Below are positions 43,762 through 54,266 of a stretch of DNA of 64,000 nucleotides, piece by piece. The notes under the pieces were generated by a model. The model was not told the DNA's origin and did no database searches. It saw only the letters and a list, made by a program, of their open reading frames with translations. The DNA lies in contig NZ_JAELTJ010000006.1 in the NCBI RefSeq assembly GCF_016428805.1, positions 38,617 through 102,616 on the forward strand. Direction: 5' to 3'. The stretch comes from Achromobacter sp. ASV32. Lineage in GTDB: Bacteria; Pseudomonadota; Gammaproteobacteria; Burkholderiales; Burkholderiaceae_B. The position numbers and the translations under genes are program-made. Within the stretch, counting starts at the first letter, position 1; the number at the start of each line of letters is the position of its first letter.

Positions 43762-44916
43762 ATGAACACACCCGCAGGCATTTCCCGCACCATCGGCATC
43801 ATTGCCGACGATCTGACCAGCGCCGCTGACGGCGCCGGCCCCTTCCTGCCCGGGGCCGGTCCGGCCCAGGTGTGCCGCGGCGTCAGCGGCGACGTCACGC
43901 CCCGCATCCTGTCGCTGGACACCGGCAGCCGGGGGATGGCTGAAATGGACGCCGCACAGGCCGCGTCGGCCGCGGCGGCGGCGTTGGCCGGCCGCGACGT
44001 GCTCTACAAGACCATGGATTCCACGCTGCGCGGGCATATCCGCGCCGAACTGGCGGCGGCACTGCGGGCCAGCGGCCGGCACGTGCTGGTGGTGGCGCCC
44101 GCGTTCGCCGACGCAGGCCGCGTGACGCTGGGCGGCAATCAGTACGTGCATGGCCAGTTGGTGGCCGCCAGTGCGTACGGCGCCGATCCCGTCCATCCGG
44201 CGCGCACGTCCCGCATCCTGGACCTGATCGATCCGGCCATCGGCCCGGCCCGCGTCATCACCGAAGACGTCAGCGCCGCGCATCTGCGCGCCGCCGCCGG
44301 CGCATCGCGGGTACTGGTGCTGGACGCGAGCACGCAACAGGCGCTGGACGACCGGGTAGCCCAGTTGATGGCGCAGGGCGGATCGGTGCTGTGGGCGGGC
44401 TCGCCGGGCTTGGCGCGCGCGCTGGCCGCGCAATGCGGTGGTGCGGCGGCCGCGGCGCCCGAGCCGGTGCGGGCGCTGCGCGTGTTGATCGTGGTGGGCA
44501 GCGCCAATCCGGTCAGCCATGCGCAATGCGACGCGCTGCGGGCCGCCGGCGCGCAAGTGACGCGCCACGCGGACGAGATCCATCCCGACGCCCAGATGGT
44601 CTGCCTGCAAGCGCCCGGCACGGCGCAGGCCGATTCCGCCGCGGTGCTGGCGGGCTTGACGCGCCAGGCCATGCAGGCGCTGGCGCGCCACCGCTTCGAC
44701 GGCCTGATCGCCACCGGCGGCGACACGCTGGCCGCGCTGCTGGATGGCTTGATGATCCGCAGCTTTACCTTGACCTGCGAAGTGGCGCCGGGCTTTCCCG
44801 CCGGCGTGGCGGCCGTTGCCGGCCGCGGCCATCGCCTGGCGCTCGCCATGAAGGCCGGCGGTTTCGGCCGCCCGGACGCGCTGCTCGCGGCCGCCATGAA
44901 GCTGTTGTGCCGGTGA
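43762..44916 (+). CDS. dtnK: four-carbon acid-sugar kinase (DUF1537)
   Basis: The 384-residue protein has the family start IIADDLTSAADGAGPF, YKTMDSTLRGHI and the C-terminal GLIATGGDTLAALL. DUF1537 kinases phosphorylate D-threonate, D- or L-erythronate or related acids at C4. The pdxA2 partner fits D-threonate or erythronate catabolism. The symbol is by family; exact substrate is unproved. No ribosome site is visible before ATG 43762. Confidence 0.85.
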   Translation: MNTPAGISRTIGIIADDLTSAADGAGPFLPGAGPAQVCRGVSGDVTPRILSLDTGSRGMAEMDAAQAASAAAAALAGRDVLYKTMDSTLRGHIRAELAAALRASGRHVLVVAPAFADAGRVTLGGNQYVHGQLVAASAYGADPVHPARTSRILDLIDPAIGPARVITEDVSAAHLRAAAGASRVLVLDASTQQALDDRVAQLMAQGGSVLWAGSPGLARALAAQCGGAAAAAPEPVRALRVLIVVGSANPVSHAQCDALRAAGAQVTRHADEIHPDAQMVCLQAPGTAQADSAAVLAGLTRQAMQALARHRFDGLIATGGDTLAALLDGLMIRSFTLTCEVAPGFPAGVAAVAGRGHRLALAMKAGGFGRPDALLAAAMKLLCR

Positions 44917-44939
44917 TTTTCCCAATTCAGGAGCCCCCC

Positions 44940-45962
44940 ATGCCCTTGCTACCCATGGCCATCACGATGGGCGACCCCGCCGGCATCGGGCCGGAGATCG
45001 TCGCCAAGACGCTGTTGATGCCGTACTACGCCGAACGTTGCCTGGTGGTGGGCGACCCCGGCGCCATGCTGCGGGCGCTGACGCCGCTGGGCGCCGCCGG
45101 CCGCCTGCGGGTGGTGCAGGACGTGGCCGCCGCGACGCTGCGGGCCGACCGGATCTGCCTGTTGCCGTCGTCCTCGCTGGCGCCGCTGCCGCCGCTGGGC
45201 CGCGTCGATCCGGCTTGCGGCCGGGCGGCGTATCAGGCGATCTGCCTGGCCATCGACCTGGCGCGCCAGGGACGCGTGGCCGGCATGGTCACCGCGCCGA
45301 TCCATAAAGAGGCGTTGGCCGCGGCCGGCGTGCCGTATCCCGGCCATACCGAGATACTGGCCGAGCGCGGCGGCGCGTCGCGGGTGGCGATGATGCTGGC
45401 CAACGACGCCATCGCCACCGTGCTGGTCACCATTCACTGTTCGCTGCGCCAGGCCATCGAGCGCGCCGGCTTCGATGCGCAGCTGTCCGCCATCCGCCTG
45501 GCGCACCAGGGCGGCCGCGCCTTGGGCGTGGCGGCGCCCCGGGTGGCCGTGGCCGGGCTGAATCCGCATGCGGGCGAGGGCGGGCTGTTCGGCGACGAAG
45601 AGGCGCGCATCATCCGGCCCGCCATCGAGGCCGCCCGGCGCGAGGGCATCGACGCCAGCGGCCCCTGGCCCGGCGATACGGTCTTCATGCAGGCGCGGCA
45701 AGGGCGCTTCGACGTGGTGGTGGCGCAATACCACGACCAGGGGCTGATTCCGGTCAAGTACCTGGGCCTGGAGCAGGGCGTGAACATCACGCTGGGGCTG
45801 CCGTTCGTGCGCACCAGCCCCGATCACGGCACCGCATTCGACATCGCGGGGCAGGGCATCGCCGATCCGGCCAGCCTGCGCACCGCCATCGACCGTGCCT
45901 TTCAACTGGCCGGGCACGCCCAAGACTTGCCCAAGGCCGCTTTCCCTATCAACAATGCCTGA
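44940..45962 (+). CDS. pdxA2: 4-phospho-acid-sugar dehydrogenase (PdxA2)
   Basis: The 340-residue protein is a PdxA homologue (TMGDPAGIGPEIVAK, VTAPIHKEAL, GLNPHAGEGGLFGDEE, QYHDQGLIPVKYLG, TSPDHGTAFDIAGQG). In the pairing with a DUF1537 kinase it oxidises the 4-phosphorylated acid at C3, after which decarboxylation gives dihydroxyacetone phosphate. A role in vitamin B6 synthesis is less likely from context. AGGAG stands 8 bases upstream. Confidence 0.88.
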   Translation: MPLLPMAITMGDPAGIGPEIVAKTLLMPYYAERCLVVGDPGAMLRALTPLGAAGRLRVVQDVAAATLRADRICLLPSSSLAPLPPLGRVDPACGRAAYQAICLAIDLARQGRVAGMVTAPIHKEALAAAGVPYPGHTEILAERGGASRVAMMLANDAIATVLVTIHCSLRQAIERAGFDAQLSAIRLAHQGGRALGVAAPRVAVAGLNPHAGEGGLFGDEEARIIRPAIEAARREGIDASGPWPGDTVFMQARQGRFDVVVAQYHDQGLIPVKYLGLEQGVNITLGLPFVRTSPDHGTAFDIAGQGIADPASLRTAIDRAFQLAGHAQDLPKAAFPINNA

Positions 45963-45981
45963 CCAGGACACCTCCACCATC

Positions 45982-46656
45982 ATGCGATCCGACTTCATCT
46001 TCATGCTGACGCGCAACGACCGCACGGTCGACAACGCCGAGGCCTGCCTGGACATCGCGCTGGACAGCGGCGTGCGGCACATCGGCTTCAAGGATATCGG
46101 CCAGCCGCTGGCGACTTTGCGGCGTTTGAACCGCGGTATCCGCGAGGCCGGCGGCCAGAGTTATCTGGAAGTGGTGTCGCAGGATCGCGAGAGCGAGCTG
46201 GCGTCCGTGCGCGCCGCGCTGGAACTGGACGTGGATTTCCTGCTGGGCGGCACGCATGTGGCGGACGCGCTGCCGCTGCTGGCGGGGTCGCGCATCCGCT
46301 ATTACCCGTTTCCCGGCCAGGTGCATGGCCATCCCAGCATCCTGGGCGGTTCGCGCGAGGCGATCGCCCAGAGTGCGCGCCGACTGGCGGATCTGCCCGG
46401 CGTGCATGGGCTGGATCTGCTGGCCTACCGCGCCGATGTCGACGTGCCGGCCCTGATCGCCGACGTGTGCCGCGTGGACGTGCCGGTGATCGTGGCGGGG
46501 TCGCTGGATTCGGCCGAACGCATCCAGGTGGCCTGCCGCGCGGGTGCGGCGGGTTTCACGGTTGGCACCGCGGCGCTGGACGGCAAGTTCCCCGCCGCCC
46601 GGGACGGCCTGGCGGGGCAGTTGCAGGCGATCCTGGCGGCCTCGCAAGCCGCCTGA
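45982..46656 (+). CDS. TIM-barrel-like protein of unknown function, third gene of the dtnK-pdxA2 operon
   Basis: The 224-residue protein shows alternating strand-helix pattern with GVRHIGFKDIGQPL, DVDFLLGGTHVAD, VPVIVAGSLDSAERI and GAAGFTVGTAALDG, the last two resembling the phosphate-binding loops of HisA/HisF and related barrels. I do not recognise an enzyme. It may act on the dehydrogenase product or an aldol step. ATG 45982 starts at the first strand; ATG 45955 is an in-frame alternative overlapping pdxA2. Confidence 0.75.
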   Translation: MRSDFIFMLTRNDRTVDNAEACLDIALDSGVRHIGFKDIGQPLATLRRLNRGIREAGGQSYLEVVSQDRESELASVRAALELDVDFLLGGTHVADALPLLAGSRIRYYPFPGQVHGHPSILGGSREAIAQSARRLADLPGVHGLDLLAYRADVDVPALIADVCRVDVPVIVAGSLDSAERIQVACRAGAAGFTVGTAALDGKFPAARDGLAGQLQAILAASQAA

Positions 46657-46708
46657 ACGCTCGCATTCAAGCCGGGCCTGAGACTGCGCAGCCGCCCGGC
46701 CCGCCGCC

Positions 46709-48388
46709 TCAGGAAAGCCGTTGCTCGAGCAACGGCTGCGCTGCGATCAACCCCGCGGGCGCCGGCGCGGCGGCGCGCTTGGGCAGCACGGTCTGGGTCC
46801 CCGCGATGCGGAACACTTCGATGGCGTGGCGCAGCTGCGCGCCGCGGGTGCGCAGGTTGTCCACGGCCAGGCTGGCCTGTTCCACCCGTGCGGCGTTGCG
46901 CTGCGCGGCGTTGTCGGTTTCCGAGATCGTGCGGCTGACGTTGTCGATGCCGGTGTGCTGTTCGGTCGACGTGGCCGCGATTTCGTTGACGATCTGTGTC
47001 ACCTGCTGCACCGAATCGACGATGTCCAGCATCGCTTCGCCGGCGCGTTCCACGTGCCGCACGCCGTCTTCGACCTTGTGGTTCGAGGCCTCGATCAATT
47101 CCTTGATCTCGCGCGCCGCGGTGGCGCTTTTCTGGGCCAGGCTGCGCACTTCGGATGCGACCACCGCGAAGCCCTTGCCGGCCTCGCCCGCGCGGGCGGC
47201 TTCCACCGCGGCATTGAGCGCCAGGATGTTGGTTTGGAACGCGATGCCGTCGATGATGCCGACGATTTCGGTGATGCGCGCCGTGCTCTGCACGATGCCC
47301 TGCATGGCGGCCACCGCGTCGTTGACCACCTGGCCGCCGCGCTTGGCCACATCCGATGCCTGGTTGGCCATCTGGTCGGCGCCATGCGCGTTGGTGGCGG
47401 TCTGCTTCACGGTGGAGGCCAGCTCTTCCATGCTGGCCGCCGCTTCTTCCAGCGAAGCCGCCTGGCGCTGCGTGTGGGCCGACAGGTCGGCGTTGCCGTC
47501 GGCGATCTCGGCGGCCGACGTCAGCGCGCTTTCGATGCCGTTGTGCACGTCGCGCGTGATGCTGACCAGGCTCTTGCGCATCACCTCCAGCGAAAACTTC
47601 AGGGCGCCGATCTCGTCGCGGATGCCGGCCGGCGGCAGCGGCGTGCTCAGGTTGCCGGCGGCGATCTGCCGGGTGAAGTCGGTGGCGGTGACCAGCAGGC
47701 CGGTGATCGACCGCGCAAAGCCCCAGCCGGACGCGAAAATCAGCACCACGCCGCCAGCCAGCATGGCCCCGGCCAGCGCGATTTCCTCGGTGCTCATGCG
47801 GTCCAGCATGCCGTACAGCGCCACGCCGGCCGCGCCCAGGAACAGGGCGCAGGCCAGCACGGCCCAGGCCAGCATGCGCGAGCGCACGCCGGTCAGGCGC
47901 CAGATTTTCAGCCGCGCCAGGAGGCCCCGCACGCCGGTGGGCTTGACCTGGCCTGCGCTGAGCTTGAAGCCGCGCGCCGTGCCGTTGCGCAAACGCGCGT
48001 AGGCGGCATCGGCGGCGTCGATCTGGGCGCGCGTCGGTTTGACGCGCACCGAGGCATAACAGACCGTTTCGCCGCGCTCGATGATGGGTGTGACGTTGGC
48101 CAACACCCAGTAAAAGCCGCCGTCCTTGCGGCGGTTCTTGACGACCCCGGTCCAGGACTCGCCGCGCTGGATGGTGCGCCACAGGTCCTCGAACGCTTCT
48201 TCGGGCATGTCAGGGTGGCGCACGATGTTGTGGGCGGCCCCCACCAGTTCTTCGCGTGAAAAGCCGCTGACCTCGACGAACGCGGGATTGGCATAGATGA
48301 TGCGGCCGCGGGCGTCAGTGCGCGAGATCAGGTACTGCTCGTCGTGCAGCGTGTATTCCTTGTCGTAAACCGGCTGGTTATTGCGCAT
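46709..48388 (-). CDS. aer: Aer-like methyl-accepting chemotaxis protein with PAS sensor
   Basis: The 559-residue protein has an N-terminal PAS domain (about 15-115; [26 protein letters not shown], the FAD-binding Aer pattern), two membrane helices (about 170-190, 205-228), a HAMP region and a signalling domain with the hairpin tip [20 protein letters not shown]. It should report redox state to CheA/CheW (energy or oxygen taxis). A FNR-type box lies upstream. Confidence 0.92.
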   Translation of the reverse strand: MRNNQPVYDKEYTLHDEQYLISRTDARGRIIYANPAFVEVSGFSREELVGAAHNIVRHPDMPEEAFEDLWRTIQRGESWTGVVKNRRKDGGFYWVLANVTPIIERGETVCYASVRVKPTRAQIDAADAAYARLRNGTARGFKLSAGQVKPTGVRGLLARLKIWRLTGVRSRMLAWAVLACALFLGAAGVALYGMLDRMSTEEIALAGAMLAGGVVLIFASGWGFARSITGLLVTATDFTRQIAAGNLSTPLPPAGIRDEIGALKFSLEVMRKSLVSITRDVHNGIESALTSAAEIADGNADLSAHTQRQAASLEEAAASMEELASTVKQTATNAHGADQMANQASDVAKRGGQVVNDAVAAMQGIVQSTARITEIVGIIDGIAFQTNILALNAAVEAARAGEAGKGFAVVASEVRSLAQKSATAAREIKELIEASNHKVEDGVRHVERAGEAMLDIVDSVQQVTQIVNEIAATSTEQHTGIDNVSRTISETDNAAQRNAARVEQASLAVDNLRTRGAQLRHAIEVFRIAGTQTVLPKRAAAPAPAGLIAAQPLLEQRLS

Positions 48389-48457
48389 GCGTCTGTCGTC
48401 CTGTGATGGGCGTGGCGAGTTGCAGCCGGATCATCCGGGACTGACGGCAGGGCGGGG

Positions 48458-48471
48458 TTGATCTACATCAA
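48458..48471. promoter_or_regulatory. FNR/ANR box upstream of aer
   Basis: TTGATCTACATCAA is a perfect TTGAT-N4-ATCAA site centred about 76 bases before the aer start codon on the minus strand. It predicts oxygen-controlled transcription of the receptor. The photolyase gene ends at 48550 on the same strand, so the site can serve only aer. Confidence 0.75.
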
Positions 48472-48549
48472 GATATTTATAAGTTATGCAAAAGGTAAAT
48501 GCGTGCGGCAAGCCGTGGCCGTGATGTGATGGACGGCTTTGGTCCGGGT

Positions 48550-49968
<1,419 letters not shown>

Positions 49969-50273
49969 GACGGGCGGTCGGGTGTGGGCAACGTGGGCGC
50001 CGAAGGGCGCGCGGCAAGGCTGGCATTCTATCTTGCGCGGTGGCGGGGCGCGGTCCGTGGCGGCGCTGGCACACCGTGTAAAAACTAAGAGCAGATGTGA
50101 CCAATGTGTGCATCGTGGCGGCGTGCGCCGTACGTGCCGCGCCGGGGCTGGCGCCCGGCCAATGCCGGATTGCGCCGGTCAAACCCCGAAACACGCTGGC
50201 GCTTTCCCTGTATTGACGCGCCTGCCGGGGCCGCCATGTAATTCATTCAACGCCAAAAGCAAGATGAATAAAT
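49969..50273. other. divergent spacer between phrB and the CoA-transferase gene
   Basis: About 305 bases with no convincing gene on either strand. Just before the CoA-transferase start, ATTCAT (50241-50246) and ATGAAT (50264-50269) form a short inverted repeat in an AT-rich patch, a possible operator. No ribosome site is seen for the downstream gene. Confidence 0.4.
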
Positions 50274-51722
50274 ATGGGACACCTGATGGATCTCCGCCCG
50301 TCCTTCCTGAAAGGACGCACACCCGCCAGCAAGACATCCCTGGAGGTCTTGCGACAGCTCTGGCACTCGGTCGATCTGCCCGACGAATCGCTCGAGCACG
50401 TGGTGCTTGCCGGCGCGGAGCCGGTGTTGCCCTCTTCCTTCGCGGTGGGTACCGCGGCGCAGGCCAGCATTGCCGCGGCGGCCCTGGCGGCGGCCGAACT
50501 CTGGCATCTGCGCGGCGGCGCACGCCAGCAGGTCGGTGTCGATATGCTGCACGCGGCGCAGGAATGCCGCAGTCATTTCACGATCAACGGCGCCACGCCG
50601 GACCCGCGTGACCCCATCACGGGCGTCTACCGCTGCGGCGATGGCGGCTGGGTCCGCATTCATGCCAACTTTGCCCATCACCGCGACGGCGCCCTGGCGC
50701 TGCTGGGCTGTGCCACCGGCGACGGCGCCACGCGCGCCGCCGTCGAGCAGGCGCTCTCCCGCTGGCGCGCGCAGGATTTCGAACAGGTGGCCGCCGATGC
50801 CGGCATGGTGGTGACCGCCATGCGCAGCTTCGACGAATGGGATCGCCATCCCCAGGGGCAGGCCATCGCGGCGCAGCCGCTGCTGACCCTCGAACGCATT
50901 GGCGAGGCCGATCCGCGGCCGCTGCCCAAATATGGCGCCGACGCCCGTCCGCTGCAGGATATCCGCGTGCTCGACCTGACCCGCATCATCGCCGGACCCG
51001 TGTGCGGCCGCGCGCTCGCGGCCTATGGCGCCGACGTGATGCTGCTCAATTCGCCGAACCTGCCCAATATCGACAACCTCATCGATACCAGTCGCGGCAA
51101 GCTGTCCGTGCTGGCCGATCTGGATACCGCCGATGGCCGCATCGCGCTGGGCAACCTGCTGCGCAGCGCGCACGTTTTCGTGCAGGGCTACCGGCCCGGC
51201 GGCATGGCCGCGCTGGGCTTCGGCCCGCAGGACGCGGCCCGCCTGCGTCCCGGCATCGTCTATGTGTCGCTGTCCGCCTATGGCGCCGTGGGCCCATGGG
51301 CCAATCGTCGCGGCTTCGATTCGCTGGTGCAGACGGCCACGGGCTTTAACCACGCCGAAGCGCAGGCCGCCGGCCAGGAGGCGCCCAAAGCGCTGCCGCT
51401 GCAGATCCTGGATCACGCATCCGGCTATCTGATGGCGTTCGGCGCTCAGGTGGCGCTGGCGCGCCAAGCCACCGAAGGCGGCAGCTGGCACGTGCGCGTG
51501 TCGCTGGCCCAGACCGCGCATTGGCTGCGCGCGCTGGGCCGTGTCGAAGGCGGCCTGTCCTGTCCGATGCCGGGTTTCAGTGGCTTGCTGGAAACCCAGC
51601 CCTCGGGTTTCGGGGAACTGGTGGCGGTGCGTCACGCGGCCCAGTTTTCCGCCACGCCGGCGCGTTGGACGCGGCCGTCCAGCCCGCCGGGCACGCACCC
51701 GACAGTGTGGCCGTTCAATTGA
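50274..51722 (+). CDS. CaiB/BaiF-family class III CoA-transferase
   Basis: The 482-residue protein is longer than the usual 400. The core (VLDLTRIIAGPVCGRALAAYGADVMLL, GYRPGGMAALGF) sits after an N-terminal region of about 225 residues, and the likely catalytic Asp is in LQILDHASGYLM. The order of segments suggests a permuted or two-part member, in which the N-terminal part resembles the C-terminal half of normal enzymes (GVYRCGDGGWVRIHANF). Substrates unknown; no acyl-CoA enzymes adjacent. ATG 50286 is an alternative start. Confidence 0.85.
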   Translation: MGHLMDLRPSFLKGRTPASKTSLEVLRQLWHSVDLPDESLEHVVLAGAEPVLPSSFAVGTAAQASIAAAALAAAELWHLRGGARQQVGVDMLHAAQECRSHFTINGATPDPRDPITGVYRCGDGGWVRIHANFAHHRDGALALLGCATGDGATRAAVEQALSRWRAQDFEQVAADAGMVVTAMRSFDEWDRHPQGQAIAAQPLLTLERIGEADPRPLPKYGADARPLQDIRVLDLTRIIAGPVCGRALAAYGADVMLLNSPNLPNIDNLIDTSRGKLSVLADLDTADGRIALGNLLRSAHVFVQGYRPGGMAALGFGPQDAARLRPGIVYVSLSAYGAVGPWANRRGFDSLVQTATGFNHAEAQAAGQEAPKALPLQILDHASGYLMAFGAQVALARQATEGGSWHVRVSLAQTAHWLRALGRVEGGLSCPMPGFSGLLETQPSGFGELVAVRHAAQFSATPARWTRPSSPPGTHPTVWPFN

Positions 51723-51773
51723 TGGGGATGGCGCCAGCCACGTATCCAAGCGGATGGCGCAGGCAGGCACAAC

Positions 51774-51796
51774 AAGGGGGGCGTCAGCCCCCCTTT
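51774..51796. terminator. terminator between CoA-transferase and peroxiredoxin genes
   Basis: AAGGGGGGC (51774-51782) and GCCCCCCTT (51787-51795) form a 9-bp stem with a 4-base loop, then TTT on the plus strand. Convergent genes lie on each side. Confidence 0.7.
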
Positions 51797-51838
51797 CGTT
51801 TGCCCGGGATATTCAGTCCGGCGCGCCGGACCCGCGCG

Positions 51839-52378
51839 TCACTTCTTGGCCGCCTTCCATTCACGCAGCGCGCGCATCGTATTGGCCACGTGGGCCTCGG
51901 GATTCATGTTGGTGTATTCGTACAGGATCTTGCCTTCGGGCGAGATCACGTAGGACGTGCGTTGCGCGCGATCGGGACGCGCGTCCAGCACCGCGTCGTA
52001 GGCCTTCATGATCTTGCCGTCGCCATCGGCCGCCACCGCGAACTTGCTGCGGCATTCGCTGACCGAAAACTTGTTCAGGGTATCGATGTCGTCGGCCGAG
52101 ACGCCGATGACGGTCGCGCCCAGCGATTTGTATTCGTCGGTGGCTTCGGCGAAATCATGGGCTTCGATGGTGCAGCCCTTGCTGAAGGCGGCGGGGTAGA
52201 AATACAGCACTACCGGCCCTTGCTTGAGGGCGTCGGCGAGCTTGAACGTGAACACGTTGCCGCCGAGCGAGGCCTGGGTGCTGAAGTCGGGCGCGGGCGC
52301 GCCGACGTCCAGGGCCGCCTGGGCAGCGGTGCCGGCCAACAGGCCGCAAGCAAGAAACAAAGGGGCGAGGCGCTTCAT
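51839..52378 (-). CDS. exported peroxiredoxin (AhpC/TSA, BCP-like)
   Basis: The 179-residue protein has a Sec signal peptide (cleavage after AAQA, about 21) and a peroxiredoxin domain with the peroxidatic Cys in FSKGCTIEAHDF; a second Cys in SECRSKF may resolve. BCP proteins are normally cytosolic, so a periplasmic peroxidase is notable. The reductant in the periplasm is unknown. Confidence 0.9.
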   Translation of the reverse strand: MKRLAPLFLACGLLAGTAAQAALDVGAPAPDFSTQASLGGNVFTFKLADALKQGPVVLYFYPAAFSKGCTIEAHDFAEATDEYKSLGATVIGVSADDIDTLNKFSVSECRSKFAVAADGDGKIMKAYDAVLDARPDRAQRTSYVISPEGKILYEYTNMNPEAHVANTMRALREWKAAKK

Positions 52379-52593
52379 GGGAGTCTCCGGAAATCGGGGC
52401 GCGGCGGTGCTGCGTCGATCCTTGCACTGTAGCTGTCGCGGCCGCCGGAATCCAGTGCGAAGGCAGTCAGCTGGGATTCAGCGCGACGCGCGTTGAACAG
52501 CAGGGCTGGCGTGCGCCGGGTGCGGTGCATGCCGCCGCCATGCGTTCAGCGCCGCGCAGGCTGACCGGGGGCGGTCAGCCCGGCTTGGCGCGT

Positions 52594-53859
52594 TTACTCG
52601 CGGCCGTGCTCGTGGGGCGCCGGCCGTTCACCGCCGCGTTGCGGCTCATGACCGCCGCCTTGCGGGCGGTTGCCGCCCGGGTGCTGCGGATTACCTTCGG
52701 GACGCGCCTGCGGCCGGTTGGCGGGCGGCGCATGGCGTTCGCGCGCGGCTGCCTGCGCCAGGTTGTCAGGCGCGGGGGTGGGCCGCTGCGCCTGTTGCGG
52801 GCGGGCTTGGGGCTGGGCCTGGGCAGGCTGCGCCAGGGCGGGGCCGCGGGACGGCTCCTGCGCTTGCGGTCCGCGCTGCATGCCCGGTTGTGGCGTCTGC
52901 GGCGCAGGACGTGCCTGGCCCGGCGCTTGCCCCGCAGGCATGCCGCCAGGGCCGCCGCGATTCATCTCGGGCCGGGCGTCGGGCGTCGCGGCATTCGCTG
53001 CGTTGCCGGGGCGCGGGTTATTGGCCGGCCCCGCGGCAGGACCACCAGCGGGGCCCGCGCCGGGCCGCGGCCCCTGTCCGGGCCCGCCGCGTTCCGGCGC
53101 GTGTTCGACGAACGCCTGCGCCGGACGGCCCTGGTTATGGTCGAAGAATTGCGCACGGTTGCCCGCGGCCTGACGTACAAAGCCGCGCTGCATGTCGGTG
53201 GGCGGGCGGTGCTGCTCGTTGCGCGCGGCGATCTCGCGCGGGTCGGGCTGGCGCCGGATGCCGGCCGGACCGCCGTTGTAGCTGATGCGGCGGTTGTCGA
53301 TGTTGTTGACCACCACTGTATGGTTGTAGACGTTGGTGACGCGGGTCACGTTCACATTGGTCACGGCGCGGTTGTAGAAGAACCGGTCGTGATCCCAATA
53401 GCCGCCCACAAAGCCGATGCCGATATAGCCGAAACCGTAGTTGATCCCGCCGTAAAAGCCGATGTGCGGGCCCCAGTAGCCGGCGTGCCAGAGGTAGACG
53501 CCGTCGACGAAGCCCCAGTATCCCGGCGTCCAGAGCGCACCGGTGTAGGGCGCCAGCACCCACGCGCCGGGCACCCAGAAGTAGCCCAGGCGGTTCAGGC
53601 TCCAGTAGCCGGGCACCCACATATAGCCGTCGCCGGGCGCGGGCGGCTGTTCATAGACCGGCAGGGGCGGGGGCGGTTGCGGGCTGCGGTCCACGGGCGC
53701 CAGATTGGCGTTGGCGGGATCACCGTTGTCGTAGGCAGGGGCGGCCGGCGCGGGCGGCGGCGGCGGCGCATACGTCTGCGCTACCGCGCCGGCGCAGGCC
53801 GCCGTCAGGACGGCGGCGGCCAACGGGCGCAACAGGAAGATCCTGGCGTGGCGGTTCAT
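52594..53859 (-). CDS. exported YXWGXW-repeat protein with long disordered tail
   Basis: The 421-residue protein has a signal peptide (cleavage after GAVAQ, about 28), a Pro-rich linker, then four to five aromatic repeats of the YXWGXW type (about 75-135; YMWVPGYWSL, YFWVPGAWV, LWTPGYWGF, YLWHAGYWG), a Tyr/Gly segment, and about 220 residues of Pro/Gln/Gly/Ala-rich disordered sequence. Function unknown; likely cell-envelope. It is followed on the same strand's upstream side by a tiny Tyr-rich lipoprotein. Confidence 0.85.
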   Translation of the reverse strand: MNRHARIFLLRPLAAAVLTAACAGAVAQTYAPPPPPAPAAPAYDNGDPANANLAPVDRSPQPPPPLPVYEQPPAPGDGYMWVPGYWSLNRLGYFWVPGAWVLAPYTGALWTPGYWGFVDGVYLWHAGYWGPHIGFYGGINYGFGYIGIGFVGGYWDHDRFFYNRAVTNVNVTRVTNVYNHTVVVNNIDNRRISYNGGPAGIRRQPDPREIAARNEQHRPPTDMQRGFVRQAAGNRAQFFDHNQGRPAQAFVEHAPERGGPGQGPRPGAGPAGGPAAGPANNPRPGNAANAATPDARPEMNRGGPGGMPAGQAPGQARPAPQTPQPGMQRGPQAQEPSRGPALAQPAQAQPQARPQQAQRPTPAPDNLAQAAARERHAPPANRPQARPEGNPQHPGGNRPQGGGHEPQRGGERPAPHEHGRE

Positions 53860-53889
53860 GGCGTTTCCTTTACGCGGCGGGCGCGTGGA

Positions 53890-54033
53890 TCAATAGCCGT
53901 GATAGTAGTAATGCGGGGCGGGGTAGTAGTAATAAGCGGGCGCCGGGCGGTAATAAGCCGGACGCGCCGGAACCACCACGCAACCCGTCAGGGCGCTGGC
54001 CATCGCCAGCAGCAACAACACGGTCTTCTTCAT
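53890..54033 (-). CDS. 47-residue tyrosine-rich lipoprotein
   Basis: A short frame of 47 codons starts at ATG 54033 with AGGAG 9 bases upstream. The product has a lysine start (MKK), hydrophobic stretch and lipobox ALTGC (Cys 18), so a mature peptide of about 30 residues would be lipid-anchored. The mature part is nearly all Tyr, Pro and Ala (RPAYYRPAPAYYYYPAPHYY). It lies 30 bases upstream of the YXWGXW-repeat gene in the same direction and is probably cotranscribed. Function unknown. Confidence 0.75.
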   Translation of the reverse strand: MKKTVLLLLAMASALTGCVVVPARPAYYRPAPAYYYYPAPHYYYHGY

Positions 54034-54213
54034 TTGGAATCTCCTGCCGAGCGCCGGGCGTGCACCACGCGTTCAATGGGCTCGTAGGGATTAGGCCACG
54101 TCCCGGGGGGCGAGTTCGGGCCTGTAATCGTTCCGAAACAGCTTTCAGGTGACGGATGTTTGCGCCGGCGTGACCGTTGATGTCGTTCGTAGCAATTGTG
54201 GCGGCGGCGCAAG

Positions 54214-54241
54214 AAAAAAGGCTGCCTTCGCAGGCAGCCTT
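54214..54241 (-). terminator. terminator of the doxX gene
   Basis: AAGGCTGCCT (54218-54227) and AGGCAGCCTT (54232-54241) form a 10-bp stem with a TCGC loop; the A-run 54214-54219 is the U-run on the minus strand. Confidence 0.9.
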
Positions 54242-54266
54242 TCAGGTTGGCGCAAGCGGCGCGGCG

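Noticed and set aside
52525..54087. A 520-codon frame on the plus strand opposite the YXWGXW-repeat gene
   Set aside because: The minus-strand product has a signal peptide and aromatic repeats; the plus-strand frame is an Arg/Ala-rich shadow.
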